A stretch of 64,000 nt of DNA, from NCBI GenBank assembly GCA_013400115.1, contig VXBP01000263.1, positions 124,001 to 188,000 on the forward strand, given 5' to 3'. The position numbers were made by a program, and so were the translations under genes. The stretch comes from Rhinopomastus cyanomelas (Eukaryota; Chordata; Aves; Bucerotiformes; Rhinopomastidae). Below are positions 37,437 to 50,064 of the stretch, in pieces (within the stretch, counting starts at the first letter, position 1; each line of letters begins with the position of its first letter). A model generated the notes under the pieces. The model searched no databases. It had not been told where the DNA came from and worked only from the letters and a program-made list of their open reading frames with translations.

Positions 37437-40400
37437 AATAATTATGTGAAAGTAGAATTTGAAAATACCAGGAAAATAATTAGGTCTTGAAAGTTGCAAA
37501 TATGGAATGAAAACATGCAAGACAGAATGAAAAGGGAAGCACTGTTGCAACCGAAACTGGGTGGTTTTAGATTGTTCCCAGATGCTTCTGGCCATTGTTC
37601 TAAAGAAATTAGTGGTCTCAGAACATGAAAAGTCCCAGAACTTTACATTTTCCCCAAGTTCCCATTTATAGATTAGCTAAAACAGAATCATAGCAGCCAC
37701 CTTAAATACACAAACTCGTCTTTAAAAAGGTAAGAAACCATGTTATTCTCTCTGAAAAACGAAATTTGGTGTTACGATAAGTACTAGTCACCTCATTTTT
37801 CTTCCTCATCTCCAGAGATCTTTCATGTAGTGTTTACTCACCTTATGACCTGTCCCCACTCCTCCAGAGCCACAAATTTTAAAGCCTATGAATATTTTGT
37901 TGTTCCTGTAACAAACAAGTGAAAAACCCCTAAACCCAAATCTTTAATTTACAAGTGCCACTTGATCACTTTGTCTCTTCGCTTCACTTTTTCATGTTCT
38001 AAACCTCACACTTGTTTATTCTCCTGCACTAATTCTACCAACGGCACTCAGCTGTACAAGTGAAGCTGCCTATCGGCGCTGAGAAAAACAAGACTGGCAG
38101 GATATCAGGGAAAACATATGAAACAAATAATGCAGCCCGTGCCTGTGCTCCCTCACAGTAAATGGGCACCAACACTTCAATCCGTTTTCACAAAATCTCC
38201 ACAAAGTCTGATTTTAAAGCTCTGTAAAGTCACTCTCATTTCCAGAAATCCTCTCTTGTCCCCACTCCCCAGCAGAGCTATAGCCAATGAGCTGGATTAT
38301 CATAAATTCAGCAATCAAATTTACTCAGCTCTGGAGATGCAAGTAAAATGAGTATTGTGTCTTCATTTCCTTTGTGGCACTTTATCAACCTTTTCCTCTG
38401 CTGGTGGTGGAAGTCAATAAAATCCTATTAACACTAAGATCTTGTATTAAGTTTGACAGTTTACAAATTGCAGAGGGTTTCATTTCATATATGAGCAGCT
38501 TGAGATACTCTGGAGTTTCACTGTATAAAATTGTTAAAGTTTGAATAAAGGTGATAAAATAATTTGAGTGTATTTTTTCCTCCTCCTCTTAAAGAAGGCA
38601 GCAGAAGCAAATCAAACAAAAGAAACCCCATAAACCTTCCTGAGCGATTCACATTAGTCTAAGCGGGAAGATCAGGAGAATCATAACAGATCTATATTTA
38701 GAGCATAAAATTCACCTGATCTCTCCGTGGGCCTGATCCAACTGCTGTATGAAAACAACACAATCCTTCCTATGGACTTCTCGAGCTCTGTTGCTCTCTA
38801 TAATCACAAGCAACCACTCTTGTAAAATGAGTAAGGCATCCTAAGAGAAAAAGGCTTAAAGCAACTGAACCTTTAAATAGCTAAATAAATAGAGATACAA
38901 GCAGCAGGGATGGAGCTGGCACCTGCAGAAACAGCAATCGAGGCTATGTCTGACCAGCTGGTAAATGAATTAGGAATGATGCCAGAACAAACTTGGGGAC
39001 AAATCTATAGCTATTCCTGCAATTGGGCAAATTGCCCTAATCTCTGCACTTATCCACCTGGCGACTTAATTCCTGTTAAATATTATTTGAAGAAAATAAA
39101 CACACATCCCAGCTGGTGCTCTTTGTCCACTACTGACTTTCTTCATCCACCAACATGCTCCCAGAGCGGAACATGCTAGCAGAAGGCATTTAAGCAGGAT
39201 CAAGGGGGCTCTTCTAAGCAAGAAATGTAAACCCCAAGCAGGCAACTGGAAACATGAAAAAAAGAGGAAGGGAACAAAGGACAACATTTGGCCAAGTTTC
39301 AGGAAAGCATCTCAGTGATTTCCTCAACAGCCCGTGACAGTGAAAGGGCTATTAAAAAAAAGAAAAGCCTAGAGGGAAGTGGAAAGGGACAACTTAAATA
39401 GAAGTAGAAGGAAATGTAGAGGAAACTGGAGTGAGAGAAATGTAATAATAATGAAAGAAGGACTGGGGTGCAGGACACTGCTAAGAGGCAGCTGAGAACA
39501 AGGTTAAGCTGGAGCTAAGAGGGCAGCTTCTCTCTGCACTGTTGCTTTAGGCTCTTTGAAGAGAAGTCCTTAGCCTGACTTGACACAGATGGAGAGCTGT
39601 GGAAAAGTCGCTTTTAGAACGAACAGCAAGCAGGGTTTAGGTTAGCTTCTCATATTCTTTACAAAACCTCCCTCAAATCTACAGCATCATTTCTGAACAA
39701 GTCTGAAATACCCTTTATTCATAGTAAAGGAAACTATAGAACTGCTTTTTTCACTTTTTCTTTAAGAATAAGGACTTCCCAAATACCAATCTCCCTGTGC
39801 TTTGACGTTGTTATTGCTTTGAGCAGGCTTTGAGATTCAAGAAGAATCCTCATTCTTACAATTTGTTTCTAATTGTCCTCACTCTTTCTTCCTAAATCAG
39901 GATAGATGCTCAAAGTGTTTTAACACATGTCCCTTCTAAGCAGGCAACCTCAAAACCCGTTAAAAACCTGAAGGATGTCATTATGTCATAGAATTAATTT
40001 TCCCAATCAGGTTTGAACCACTCAGATGATCCAATCTGAAAATATTTATGGGTTTAGAATCAACACCATTTTCCATACCAACAAGCCAAAGCACCACATG
40101 AGGTTTGTGAATATACATAGATTCCCTCAGATCATCACTCTTACTGCGTAAGACAGTCTTGGACTGCTCACAAGACAGAGTGGGAGGCTTTATTTTGAAG
40201 CAACGTTGCCTTTAGTAAGAATGTTTGCACACAGCAATTACTTGCCAGTGTTTAAGGCCAGAAGCATTCCCAACACCCACTTATAACATTCAAATCATCT
40301 TTTATGCCTAGAAGTTGCACAGAGAACTTTTCCTGCTTGGTTAAGTTGTGGAATAGGGATAGGAAAGCAGGTACATCATAGGTAGGTCAGTGTGATGGGC

Positions 40401-42401
40401 AGATGGCTAAGCACAGACTCAAATACACTGAGTGCATCATATATCCACAGACACTCTAAAGTTGCTGCCCTGACATCTGATGTTGTCTACTCTCCTCTTG
40501 CTGTCCTTGAGCTCAGGGTACAAGGACAGAGTGGAGGCATTCTGAGAACTCAGCATCTCGGTTAATTTATTGGCATTAGGTCTTGGCTGTTTTAAGCGGT
40601 TCGAAGCACAAACTTGCAGGTTTAGATTTCCCCTAAACAGCAGAATGAAGGAGTGCCACTCTACAGTGCTTAGTGGAATTCACCTGCTTGCTCAGTGAGA
40701 ACCTTCAGGGGTGAAAACTGAACCGTACATGTAAGTTTTTTTTATAATAGATGACATATTTAGAATGGCAATTAAAGCTTAGAGTAGGCCAAGTAAAACC
40801 TTTATACTGTTCTACATCCTGATAACAACCACAGTTCAGGATTTGAAAATAAAAATCATAAACCCAGAAAAACCATCTGAAAGCCTTTCTTTCCAATCAT
40901 CGGTTGAGATTTGAACTGTCACCTTTGCATTCAAAGCTGCACACTCAACGTGCCAGGTCTGGCAAGCTCCAGTTACTTAATTCAGGTACAACGAGCAGCT
41001 GGTGCATACTGAGAACCGCCTGTGTTAAGTACCTGAATCTCTGAAGAAAGGAAGAAATCTTTGTGCTGCTCATCACCTAAACCCACAAGAATCATATGCT
41101 GTCAAGTCAGCAGTGAAGTATAAAGCCAGTGCACAGGACTATCCTCTCTGCCTTCCTGTGATAATATTATGAGTGATGCATTTTTAGCTTTATATCAGAA
41201 GACAACATTTCAACATCCTTTGGTATTTTACTGCTCTGCTGACTAACAAAACGCAGCATGTGACCCCTTTTATTTTTTGGTTCATCAGTTTTATGGTCTT
41301 ATTTACTTGCCATACCTAAAATCTGATGGTACCCAAGGCAGGAAGCTCAGAAAATGCTGTATTTAAAAAGGTATTAGCTGACTGTGGCTTTGACTTCATA
41401 AAAGCCTTGAAAAAAAATTAGCTGTGTGTGCTTGTTATTTTTCAATGTGTAGTGCAACAGTCAATCAGACAAAAGAAAACAAAGATGACAGAATTACTGA
41501 GTCTTCTGCCTTTTCCAGGCTGAGGGAGCACCCTGTGGTGTCCTTCCAAAGGTTTATTTTGTACGCTCTGCTGGAACAGGCATGGACTTTGTTTCCTTCC
41601 TGCAAAACTTGACAATGCAGTGGCCTCACAGAGAGGGCCAGATGCTCAGCTAGCACAAAACGGCAGAGGCCCATCGATCTTTACGTCTGACTATGTGCCC
41701 ATCTAATTGCACTCCCAAGTTCTACCAAGGAGAGACAAAGACTCCAGCACGTTGTGCCATTTCACTAAACTGCTTTTGCTCCTCCTGTGATTTTAAAGGA
41801 TACTGGAAAGTCCCAGCTGTACTATAGCTTTGCAGTAAGTGACAAAAAACATCTTTTCATAGATTCCCCACTATCATAACTTGGATGATTTTGTTTCACC
41901 TCCTAGAGTGATTGATTTTGTGTAATAATCAATGACAGTCATGTCAACCGTGAGACTTGTTATTCTTCAGCAGCGTCCTTCTATGAGTGGTTGACATGCT
42001 ATTAAAAGGTACTAAAGAGATAAGAGAGTCATGTTTTCAAATGGGAAAGAACAGTTTTAGAAACTCACTGAAAGTTAAAACAATGCAGACACAAAAAAGC
42101 AGTGAATTTGAGCCCAATCTACCATTTCCTGACCTTAATCCTGGAAATAACTACCACTTGCAGGTGGAAAGGACCTCCATAGCAATCAAAAATCTGGTAG
42201 ATGTAGATGAGAAACTACTTGTAAAACTAGAACTTTTATTTTAATTAAAATATTCTGAAAAAGTTATAAGTGAACTTTAAAATAGAAAAAAACCACAATT
42301 TTGAAGCCTTCATTCTTTCTTCATGGTTGGCTTTTATATCTGTATGACACATTTTATTAGAATTCTAGAGAAAATAGTATATGCAAACAACCTCCATCCT
42401 G
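37437..42401. other. unique DNA, no gene seen
   Basis: About 5 kb with no securely recognised repeat. A possible LTR-like stretch lies near 38951-39172, and a homeodomain-type motif cluster lies at 41909-41938; both are tentative and are discussed as findings. Open frames stay below 90 codons and show no family. Confidence 0.5.
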
Positions 42402-42914
42402 TCTAGGGATGGAGGGGATCTCAAAAGACTATCTGGTCTGATACCCCCACCACCACCTAGACCAAGTTGCCCAGGAACACATCCATGCAGGTTTTAAACA
42501 TCTTCAGAGAAGGAGACTCCACAACCCTTCTGGGCAGCCTGCCCCAGGGCTCTGTCACTCTCACTGGGAAGAAGTTCCTTCTGATGTTTATGTGGAACCT
42601 CCTATGTTCCAGCTTACACCCATTGCCTCTAGTCCTATCACTAGATGACAATGAGAAGAGCCCGGCTCCATCCATCTGACACCCACTCTTCACATAATTG
42701 TAGACAATAATGAGGTCACCCATTGGTCTCCTTGTCTCCAAGCTAAAGACATCCAGCTCCGTCAGCCTTTCCTCATAAGGGAGGTTTTCCACTTCTTTCA
42801 TCATCCTTATTGCTCCATGCTGGACACCCTCCAGCAGCTCCATGTCCTTGTTGAACTGAGGGGCTCAGAACTGGACACAATACTCCAGATGTGGTCTCAC
42901 TAGTGCAGAGTAGA
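42402..42914 (-). mobile_element. CR1 LINE 3' fragment, antisense
   Basis: The minus strand gives the ORF2 C-terminus and 3' UTR. The open frame 42843-42457 (about 128 codons) includes LPYEERLTELDVFSLETRRP, DLIIVYNYVKSGCQ and SSDRTRGNGCKLEHRRFHIN, all typical of CR1. The 3' tip (GATCCCCTCCATCC region, 42402-42430) is degraded and the terminal octamers are missing. The copy closely parallels the CR1 at 59.2 kb in type. Confidence 0.96.
42457..42843 (-). pseudogene. CR1 ORF2 C-terminal remnant
   Basis: An uninterrupted frame of about 128 codons covering the CR1 ORF2 C-terminal region, from ELLEGVQHGAIRMMKE through EERLTELDVFSLE and NRTRGNG-like codons to RRVVESPSLKMFKTCMDVFL. It lies downstream of the polymerase catalytic motifs, so it has no expected enzyme activity. 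The in-frame beginning is an accident of 5' truncation. Confidence 0.9.
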
Positions 42915-42993
42915 TAATCTAGTTCTAAATAGCCCACATCCATTTCTAAATTACGAAGACTCTCTTAAGAAAGTTATGAGGTGGGAGCTACTC

Positions 42994-43090
42994 ACCTTTC
43001 ACATATATATAAACATTAATGAGGTCATCCTTCAGTCTTATTTTCTCCAAGCTAAAGAGATTCAGCCCCCTCAGCTTTTTCACTGATTCA
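42994..43090 (-). mobile_element. second, internal CR1 piece, antisense
   Basis: The plus strand reads 'ATATATAAACATTAATGAGGTCATCCTTCAGTCTTATTTTCTCCAAGCTAAAGAGATTCAGCCCCCTCAGC', the reverse complement of codons for LGLFSLEKRRLRGDLINVY. The same ORF2 segment is already present in the neighbouring copy at 42402-42914, so this must be a separate insertion or a local duplication, not a continuation. Confidence 0.85.
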
Positions 43091-45934
43091 GCAGGAAGGC
43101 TGTCGAACACTTGGTGCTTTGCTGCTCCTAAGTAGTCCAATAATCACTTGGATTGCATCAAAATCAGGTTCTTTTCACAAATGGCTCAGCTGTCCTCTCA
43201 AGATTATTTTCACACTCAAATCGTTGCACTCGAACAGGGGGTGCTGTATGATGCCTTTAAAGCAAATTTCATCAGCCTCTCTTTATCAACATTCTTTCGA
43301 GGCTCATAGCTACGCAGAGTAACTTGAGAACAGAGGCAAGTAGGAATAAAGATGTGAGAAGCCAAAAAACAACTGTGCCAGAAAGCCACTGTTAGTGAAA
43401 ATAAATCAAAACAGGGCAGCTCTAAAGTACTTGAGGACCGCTGCCGCAGAAATCCAGTACAGGTCAGTCTTATAGATCAACATCTGGAGCACTGCTGCTC
43501 TAAGTAATTCTTGACTCACTAGCACGCAGCTCCACTCCTTCCCAGATGCTTTCCAGCAGCAACCTTAAAAGCCTTCAGAGAAGAACCTCACTCTTATTCT
43601 AATCACACTGTCACCTTACACGCTGTCACCTTACACCTCAATGCAAAACCCAGAACGTGTTCCATGTTGTTGTGTAAGTGTTGGTTCTGTTGCTAGTCGA
43701 TATAGTATGAACAATGGAAAACCAGTCTAAACATGGATGTATCCTACAAAATATTTTCTCCTCTGATAAACAACTACTTTACCCAGAATCAGCTTTTAAA
43801 AGGCAGCTGATGGTATGAAGAGCACTTATCAAGCAAACAAGAATAACTCAAACCATGTATGCCTTCTGTTCCATTCACAAACAAGACAAATGCTCACAAA
43901 TAACCCAAGACTGCACCACTAGCACCACTTCTTTCCAGCCAGTCTCACCAGGTAAGCCAAAACAACTTACTGCTGGTATTGGATAAAATGGTATGGCATT
44001 TGGTTTAATAAAGTGTTTCTATTCTGCATCAAAATATTACATTGAGACTGTGGTCAGGTTAAATTGAATTCTTTAAAAGAATAATGAAAGAGGTTTGGCC
44101 ACAGTACCAAGAAAAATTATAGTAAAGCAAAGTACAGATAACATATTTGAAGTAATCCTAGGAATCATTAAGTTCATCTGCTCGTCCCTTTAAGACATAC
44201 ACTGAAAGGAACAGATTTGCAAAACAGCAAATTGTATTAATTAAATTATCCTCTCTCTGGAAGCTCAAGTTCAACAAAACTATTCTCTAAAGGATTAAGC
44301 AACCATAACATTTGCTCATGAAAACATTGTCTTTTCAATCTGAAGAGATCTTAGCTTAATTTGAGTACTAAACCATGCAGGATAGGCAGAGGGATACTTG
44401 CACTGATTTGCTCTAAGACAAGAGAGGAAACCAGCTATGACAATTACAAGGATGCTGAAGCTACAAAATCTGCTAATCTGCATATTAAAACAAAAAAGAA
44501 TCAAAACCATCAAACTATAAGAAGTTTGCTTTTAGGTATTTGCTATGTTTGTCTTCAGATTTTCTGCTAGGGAGATTGTGAGCTCTTAATTCAACCCCCT
44601 AGCTTAACTACTAATACAATTAGTAAAATTCTATCCTCAGAGCCATTACAAGAGAAATTGAGGCAAAAGATATAGAACATTCAAACACTTATTTTGAGCT
44701 TTGTTCTTAATCATAAAGTTGGGACAAATAACTTAAATTGCATAACTTATTTCATATCCGATGTTGTAATACACTAGTGACTTGTTTCACTTAATTCAGT
44801 CACTCAATTATTTTGTGTCACCCCGAGTGACTACATCTGACATAGTGCAGAGCCAGTCTGCACACTAAGCACACGAAGGCACAGTACATAAATGAGCACT
44901 TTGCATAGTACACTGGAAACAAGAAATGATGCCACTGACAAAAGTCAAAGGCAAATAAATACCCAGAAGTTCATCAATTATCTAGATTAAAAGCAAACCT
45001 TAGCTTCTACAAAATACAGATTGGATTTCTCATATAGTATTCTGTTCCTACTCACAGTAGCAGAAGTGATACAGCGAAAAAGCATTAACAGCAAAGGAAA
45101 ACCAATGCTATGCAAGATAACCCTACAATGCAATACAATGTGCCAAACATTAAAAGCTTAATTGTATTGCTCAAGTCAGCAGACTTTCTGCTTCTTCCAC
45201 CCCTGCCCCTTAAACTGGGAAAAGAAAAAAAACCAAAAATTGTAAAAAGAAATGCATGGTCAGTACAGACTGTTAGTAAAACAAAGGCTTTAAATGGAAA
45301 AAAAAAAACAAACTGAGGGGTTTAACTCTGTTCATGTAGGAGCCCATGTCTTTAGGGGTGTGTTTCAAAAGGATTTGACACATAAAATGTGCAAGAGCCA
45401 CTCTACTTAACAAAGTCACCAGCTACAGCAAGTGTTTGCTTATCAACAGCTCTTTTAAAACAATGCCCAGGATGAAAAAAAGCAGGTATTGCTAAAAAAA
45501 AATATATATATATTTCTGCTTTCAACTTCTATTCCCACGGGTTTACACTATCTGTTCAAAGATCCATTAGATACAAACTCTTTGATATATGACCAGCTAC
45601 TTCTGCACAGGTTTTTGTTAACCAAAATCTAAACCCAGCAGGGAAAAGAACAAGTCAGTTGTTTTATCAAGTGTTTTCAGTATCAATTTACTATGAACGA
45701 TCATGTTCTTTGCTCTGTTTTTTGTTGCTTCAATAACATAATGAGTTTAGAAGGACAAGTATAGAAGAAAAGAGTTCAGCCCTCTTCTACACTTTTCATT
45801 GCATTATTTCTAAATATGAATGGGCTTGTTTTTGAATAAAGATTCCAGTTAAAATTCTGGACGTACATGTTAGAGAGTGAAACTTCTTCCTCTGACAAAC
45901 ACTGCTCCTAAAGTGAATGCCTTTCTGTTCTGCA
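43091..45934. other. unique DNA, no gene seen
   Basis: Contains a 15-bp tandem duplication CTGTCACCTTACACG/C at 43608-43637 and a short (AT)6 tract at 45502-45513. No gene or transposon recognised. Confidence 0.55.
43608..43637. repeat. 2 x 15-bp tandem duplication
   Basis: CTGTCACCTTACACG is immediately followed by CTGTCACCTTACACC, a single small tandem duplication probably due to replication slippage. Confidence 0.9.
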
Positions 45935-46019
45935 GCTTGGTCTAGGTAATCCTGCTGTGTCAGGGGGATTAGATGATCTTTCAAGGTCCCTTCCAATCCC
46001 TAATGTTCTATGATTCTAT
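45935..46019 (+). mobile_element. CR1 3' tip, about 85 bp
   Basis: Reads 'CTTGGTCTAGGTAATCCTGCTGTGTCAGGGGGATTAGATGATCTTTCAAGGTCCCTTCCAATCCCTAATGTTCTATGATTCTAT', the end of the main CR1 type of this window. Five bases (CTAGA-like) are missing between GGATTAG and ATGATC relative to other copies, with TAG available as microhomology. Confidence 0.93.
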
Positions 46020-48599
46020 CGGAACCTGTTCATACGGGGGTAACCTCTGCAACCAGATTCTCCTTATGCCAAATATTTAATTTTAGGAACTAAGAAATAA
46101 GCTTCAGATTTAGTTCTGACATCTGCTATTTATACATTGAATTAGTAAATAAACATCCAGCAAAACTTCATTGTTTGAATTAATAGCTTTTCTTTCAAAA
46201 CCCAGGAACTCATGTATTTGTTGTGACTGTGCTTTGTTGCATCTACAATACCCAGAGACAGCTTGGGATGGCAATTCACTACTAAGTTTAATACGAAGGA
46301 AAAAGAAATCCAAACCAACACACACACCAGCCCAAACTTCTATTTCAAAATGAAAACAGTCATCTTCCAACAGAGAGGCAAAAACAGGCTCAGGATGGAC
46401 ACAAACTGAGAAGTGAGTCTTTGTATGTAGACATCTGTACACACCACTAACTGCCAGCCACCAACAGTGCTAAAAGCAAAGGGAGACATTGACTAAAAGA
46501 ATTCTTACAATTTAAAAAGTTCTTGGGAATTAGATTTGGATTTTGGAATTTGGAATAAGCTGCAGTCATGAAGATGAACAGAGCGCTTAATAGAACCGGC
46601 TTGTCTTGCCAGCAGTCCTCAAGCACTATCACAATCCAGCATTTAAACTCAGTATTATTCCTGAGGTAAAGGGGTCCTCCTGCAGACCTCTCTACCTCTC
46701 AGCTCTGAATTTTAATTGAGCAGAGTTCTGCAAACTAACTAAATGATGCATGAACGTGTATAGATTCAAAGTTCAATTCCTTCAATCACAAATCCAGAAG
46801 GCACTGCCAAAGACGGCCTAGGGGAAGGGGAAAAAAAAAGAAAACCAGCATCTGCTAATATTAAACTCAGACTTTGCCACTCCAAACAGAATTACAAAAA
46901 CCTCATCTAATGACAGAATAATTAGGCATAAAGCAATCACTGGCACATTGTCAGAAACAGAGTCTGTAGAAAAAACAAAAAAGACTCAAGTATCAGCACT
47001 TTCAGTAGTGCTCACTGCGCTCGTAGCTTTTGCTTCCCCTCACCAGCTCCACAATCAATGAGTCAACTGCAGCAGGTCGAAAGCAACTGTGATAAAATGC
47101 CACCTTAAGAAGTAACTGCCTTCATAGATCTTACCAAATGAGTCATAAAACTATTCATCAATATCACACCTTGTGCAGCACTGCACAGTTATGAGGAAGC
47201 TCGGGAGTGCTCTGATCAGAAAAGCTTACTCTGTTATTCCATCCGCAGGCTATAAATCATGACTTCTTACATTGGTACTGCCATTAAGTAAGGGCTGAAA
47301 AACTCCACTATCATTAGTTGACAGCTAACAAGGCATTAACATTTTCATTAACAGTGTTGACAAACTCAAATCAATTTTAAAAGCTCATTTGCATCATATC
47401 CTAAAAAAAGTTAGGCAGAATAAAAGAGCCTGACAACCCGATTATAAACCATAGCTCAGTTTTTTGGCTTTGTAGTCATGTAGAGGTGGAAAGTCTACAT
47501 GTCATCTAGTACTGCTTTAGAACCCTCAGATTTTTAGCTTGGAACTGCTGTATTAAACTCACCACCAGCAAGTATCGGATGTTCCAGCTTCAACTAGCTC
47601 AAATTGTTCCCACAAATCACAAAAGACAGTGCACAAAGGAAAACACCCAAAATTTTGGTTTTTCTTTTCTGCCATCAGAGGAAGAGAGGAAAAAAAGGGG
47701 GGAGGGGGTGATGTTAAAACATGAGTTTAGTCGTCTGATAACCTCCAGAAATACAAAACTAGAGTTGTTTCCTGCTTCATCCCAGACTAGCCCTGAGCAG
47801 TTTCATTACCTGTCCTTCATTACAGGTTTCAAACTAGAGATTATGTAGAAATTACACATCAGGAAAGTGCAGAGATAAATGCTCTTATGCACACAAGATC
47901 TGACACCTGCCAAGGTGATAGCCCTTCACTATATTTAGTTTGTGTGACACCCCAGTGTAAGCCCTCCTTTCACCTCAACTAGATCAAAGACAGGAACAAG
48001 TCCTTCCCATAAAGGCTTTTCAGATGGGTAAAATGTTATTTTATGGTGTTAGGAAGCTACTGCGCAGAGTCAGCCCTAGAAGAGCCTGAACAGCCATGTA
48101 AAATAAAGACTGCAGTACACACTGGGCACTAGTGGCATTTTCTTTGAATTAAAGTAACATTTCTGGTGTTGCTTTCAAATTTCATTCAAAACCCTTCATC
48201 AAAATCAAGCACTGCAGCAGAGGAAAAAAGTTATTCCATAATTAAATAGCAGCTTCCAAAATGGACTAATTAAATCGTGTCTCAGTTATTACCAAGTTTG
48301 GTAATAAACACAGTTCATCCCGCTTTGGTAAAAACACTTTTGATATGGTAGAAAGTAATTCTGAGAAATAGACTCAGGAAAGGAGGAATATTATGCAATT
48401 TCAGATTTCTAGATACCTGAACAGCAAAATACACAACATTTCTTGAGGTTGTTACGGAAAAGACTCATTTTCCAGTTACACAGAATTTGGCTTATTATGC
48501 ATGCATCTGGCAACATGATCATCTTCTTCTGAGTCACAGGAAACTATTAGAGACAAAACAAAAATAAATCACAAACATAAAATAATCATTCTAGAATTG
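46020..48599. other. unique DNA, no gene seen
   Basis: No recognised repeat or gene. 47270-47450 is rich in ATTA/TAAT and TTTGCAT words, which is common in conserved vertebrate non-coding elements but not diagnostic. Confidence 0.5.
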
Positions 48600-48760
48600 G
48601 CCTATTCCAGTGCCCAGCCACTCCCTCGGTAAAGAACTTCTGCCCAATATCCAACCTAAACTTCCCCTAACACGACCTGAGGCCATTAGCAGTTTGAAAG
48701 AACCAGCACCAGCCTCACTACAACCTCCTTTTGGGTAGCTGTAGAGAGCAATAAGGTCAT
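48600..48760 (-). mobile_element. CR1 LINE fragment, antisense, older type
   Basis: The plus strand reads 'CCAGTGCCCAGCCACTCCCTCGGTAAAGAACTTCTGCCCAATATCCAACCTAAACTTCCCCTAACACGACCTGAGGCCATT' and then 'ACCAGCACCAGCCTCACTACAACCTCCTTTTGGGTAGCTGTAGAGAGCAATAAGGTC'. This is the reverse complement of ORF2 C-terminal codons of a CR1 subfamily with 'ARLNLRQGRFRLDI' type ending. It lacks both 3' tip and 5' part. Confidence 0.85.
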
Positions 48761-49702
48761 GGTGCTGCAGAGACCATCCTGAAACACCCAAGTGAATACA
48801 ACTCACTAAAAACTCTAGAGTGCCAATGTTCAGTGCAAACTCAGTGTTCAGACTGGGTGTGCTGAGCCCAGCCTCCATCGTTCGATTTCATTTGTCTCTC
48901 TAGAGGAACACACAGGCAGGCATCACCAGTGCATTTACCTTCTCCTATTTCCATCTGTAGTCACCAGGTTGAAAGATGAAAGAAAACCTGCCACTGATTA
49001 AATAGGCTTTGAATTAGACACTACTTGCACAGGACAACTGCTTCATAATTAATTTCCTATAAATTAATCTTTACAGTCGAAGCTAACGTGCTCTTTTGGC
49101 AGCAGAAAGCTGAAATGATGTGGAATTCAGTACGTTACCCTAACTGAGTAACAGAGCTCTCACTTTTTCTGGCTTCACTGCTAGTAAAGAGTGAACGCCT
49201 CTCTGTGCTGCCTTACAAAGAGCACAAAATGCTTGAATACTGTCCCCAGAATGCCCATGTCCCTTACACTGGGCATGTTCTGGTGCAGGGTGCAAGGCAG
49301 CGCGGAAACAGAAAAAACATAAAGGTGCCAGCAGCAGACCCAGTGTTTGAAAATACTTTGGAACATTTCTGTCAAAAGTAACATTCTTGAGAAACGATCA
49401 TTATTCATTTGAAGTTTCTGATATTTTAATGTTCCTAAAAGCCACACAAGGAAACCTCTTTCCACACCCAGACAATTCTATGGAAACTGACCAGTTTGTT
49501 GTTCAACACTGGCTTCCCAATTGTTTCAGTGTGTAAGTTGGGTTTTTTCACCCCCAAGCAATTTTTCAAAACACACTTCCTAAGACGACACTCGGTAAGT
49601 TTTAAATATCTATTTGCCAGTGCTTTGGCATCACTCAGTCTTACGTATGTTGATATTTTAATAACTTACATAAGTCATCATATGTATTTCCTTACATTAT
49701 CA
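48761..49702. other. unique DNA, no gene seen
   Basis: Nothing recognised between the antisense CR1 piece and the next sense copy. Confidence 0.55.
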
Positions 49703-50064
49703 CATGAGGAAGGGCTGAGGGATCTGAGGCTTTCAGCCTGGAGAGGAAACCATATTGCTCTCTATGACTACTTGCAAGGATGCTGTAAGAGAGGTGGGAG
49801 CTGGCTGTTCTCCTTAGTAGCCAGTGATAGGACCAGGGGAAATGGCCTTAAGCTGTGCTAGGGAAGGTTCAGGTTGGATGTCAGGAGGAACTTCTTTGCT
49901 GAAAGGGTTGTGAGGCACTGGAACAGCCTAACCAGGCTGGAGGTTGAGTCACCATCCCTGGAGGTGGATAAAGGTACATGTTTTGTTGAGGGACAAGGTT
50001 TAGTAGTAGGGCTAGGAAAAGGTTGAACTCAATGATATTGAAGGTCTCTTCCAGCCAAGACCAA
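49703..50064 (+). mobile_element. CR1 LINE 3' fragment, older type
   Basis: Begins 'GAGGAAGGGCTGAGGGATCTGAGGCTTTCAGCCTGGAGAGGAAACC' (ORF2 codons EGLRDL…FSLER). It continues through 'CAGTGATAGGACCAGGGGAAATGGCC', 'TTCAGGTTGGATGTCAGGAGGAACTTCTTTGCTGAAAGGGTTGTGAGGCACTGGAACAG', 'GTTGAGTCACCATCCCTGGAGGT', and ends 'AATGATATTGAAGGTCTCTTCCAGCC'. This is a distinct, older CR1 subfamily from the CTTTCGAGG type, as in the split copy at 60.1-60.6 kb. Confidence 0.93.

Noticed and set aside
39980..40025. Possible antisense CR1 tip (CATAGAATTAATTTTCCCAATCAGG…CTCAGATGATCCAATC)
   Set aside because: The resemblance is limited to scattered words and no 3' UTR follows, so it cannot be supported by eye.
40900..40970. 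tRNA-like sequence on the minus strand (GTTCAAATCTCAACC resembles a B box)
   Set aside because: No A box at the right distance, the possible anticodon hairpin has a 4-base loop, and no acceptor stem pairs. Chance similarity is more likely.
43600..43640. Possible CRISPR-like direct repeats
   Set aside because: There are only two adjacent 15-bp copies with no spacer, and the genome is vertebrate.
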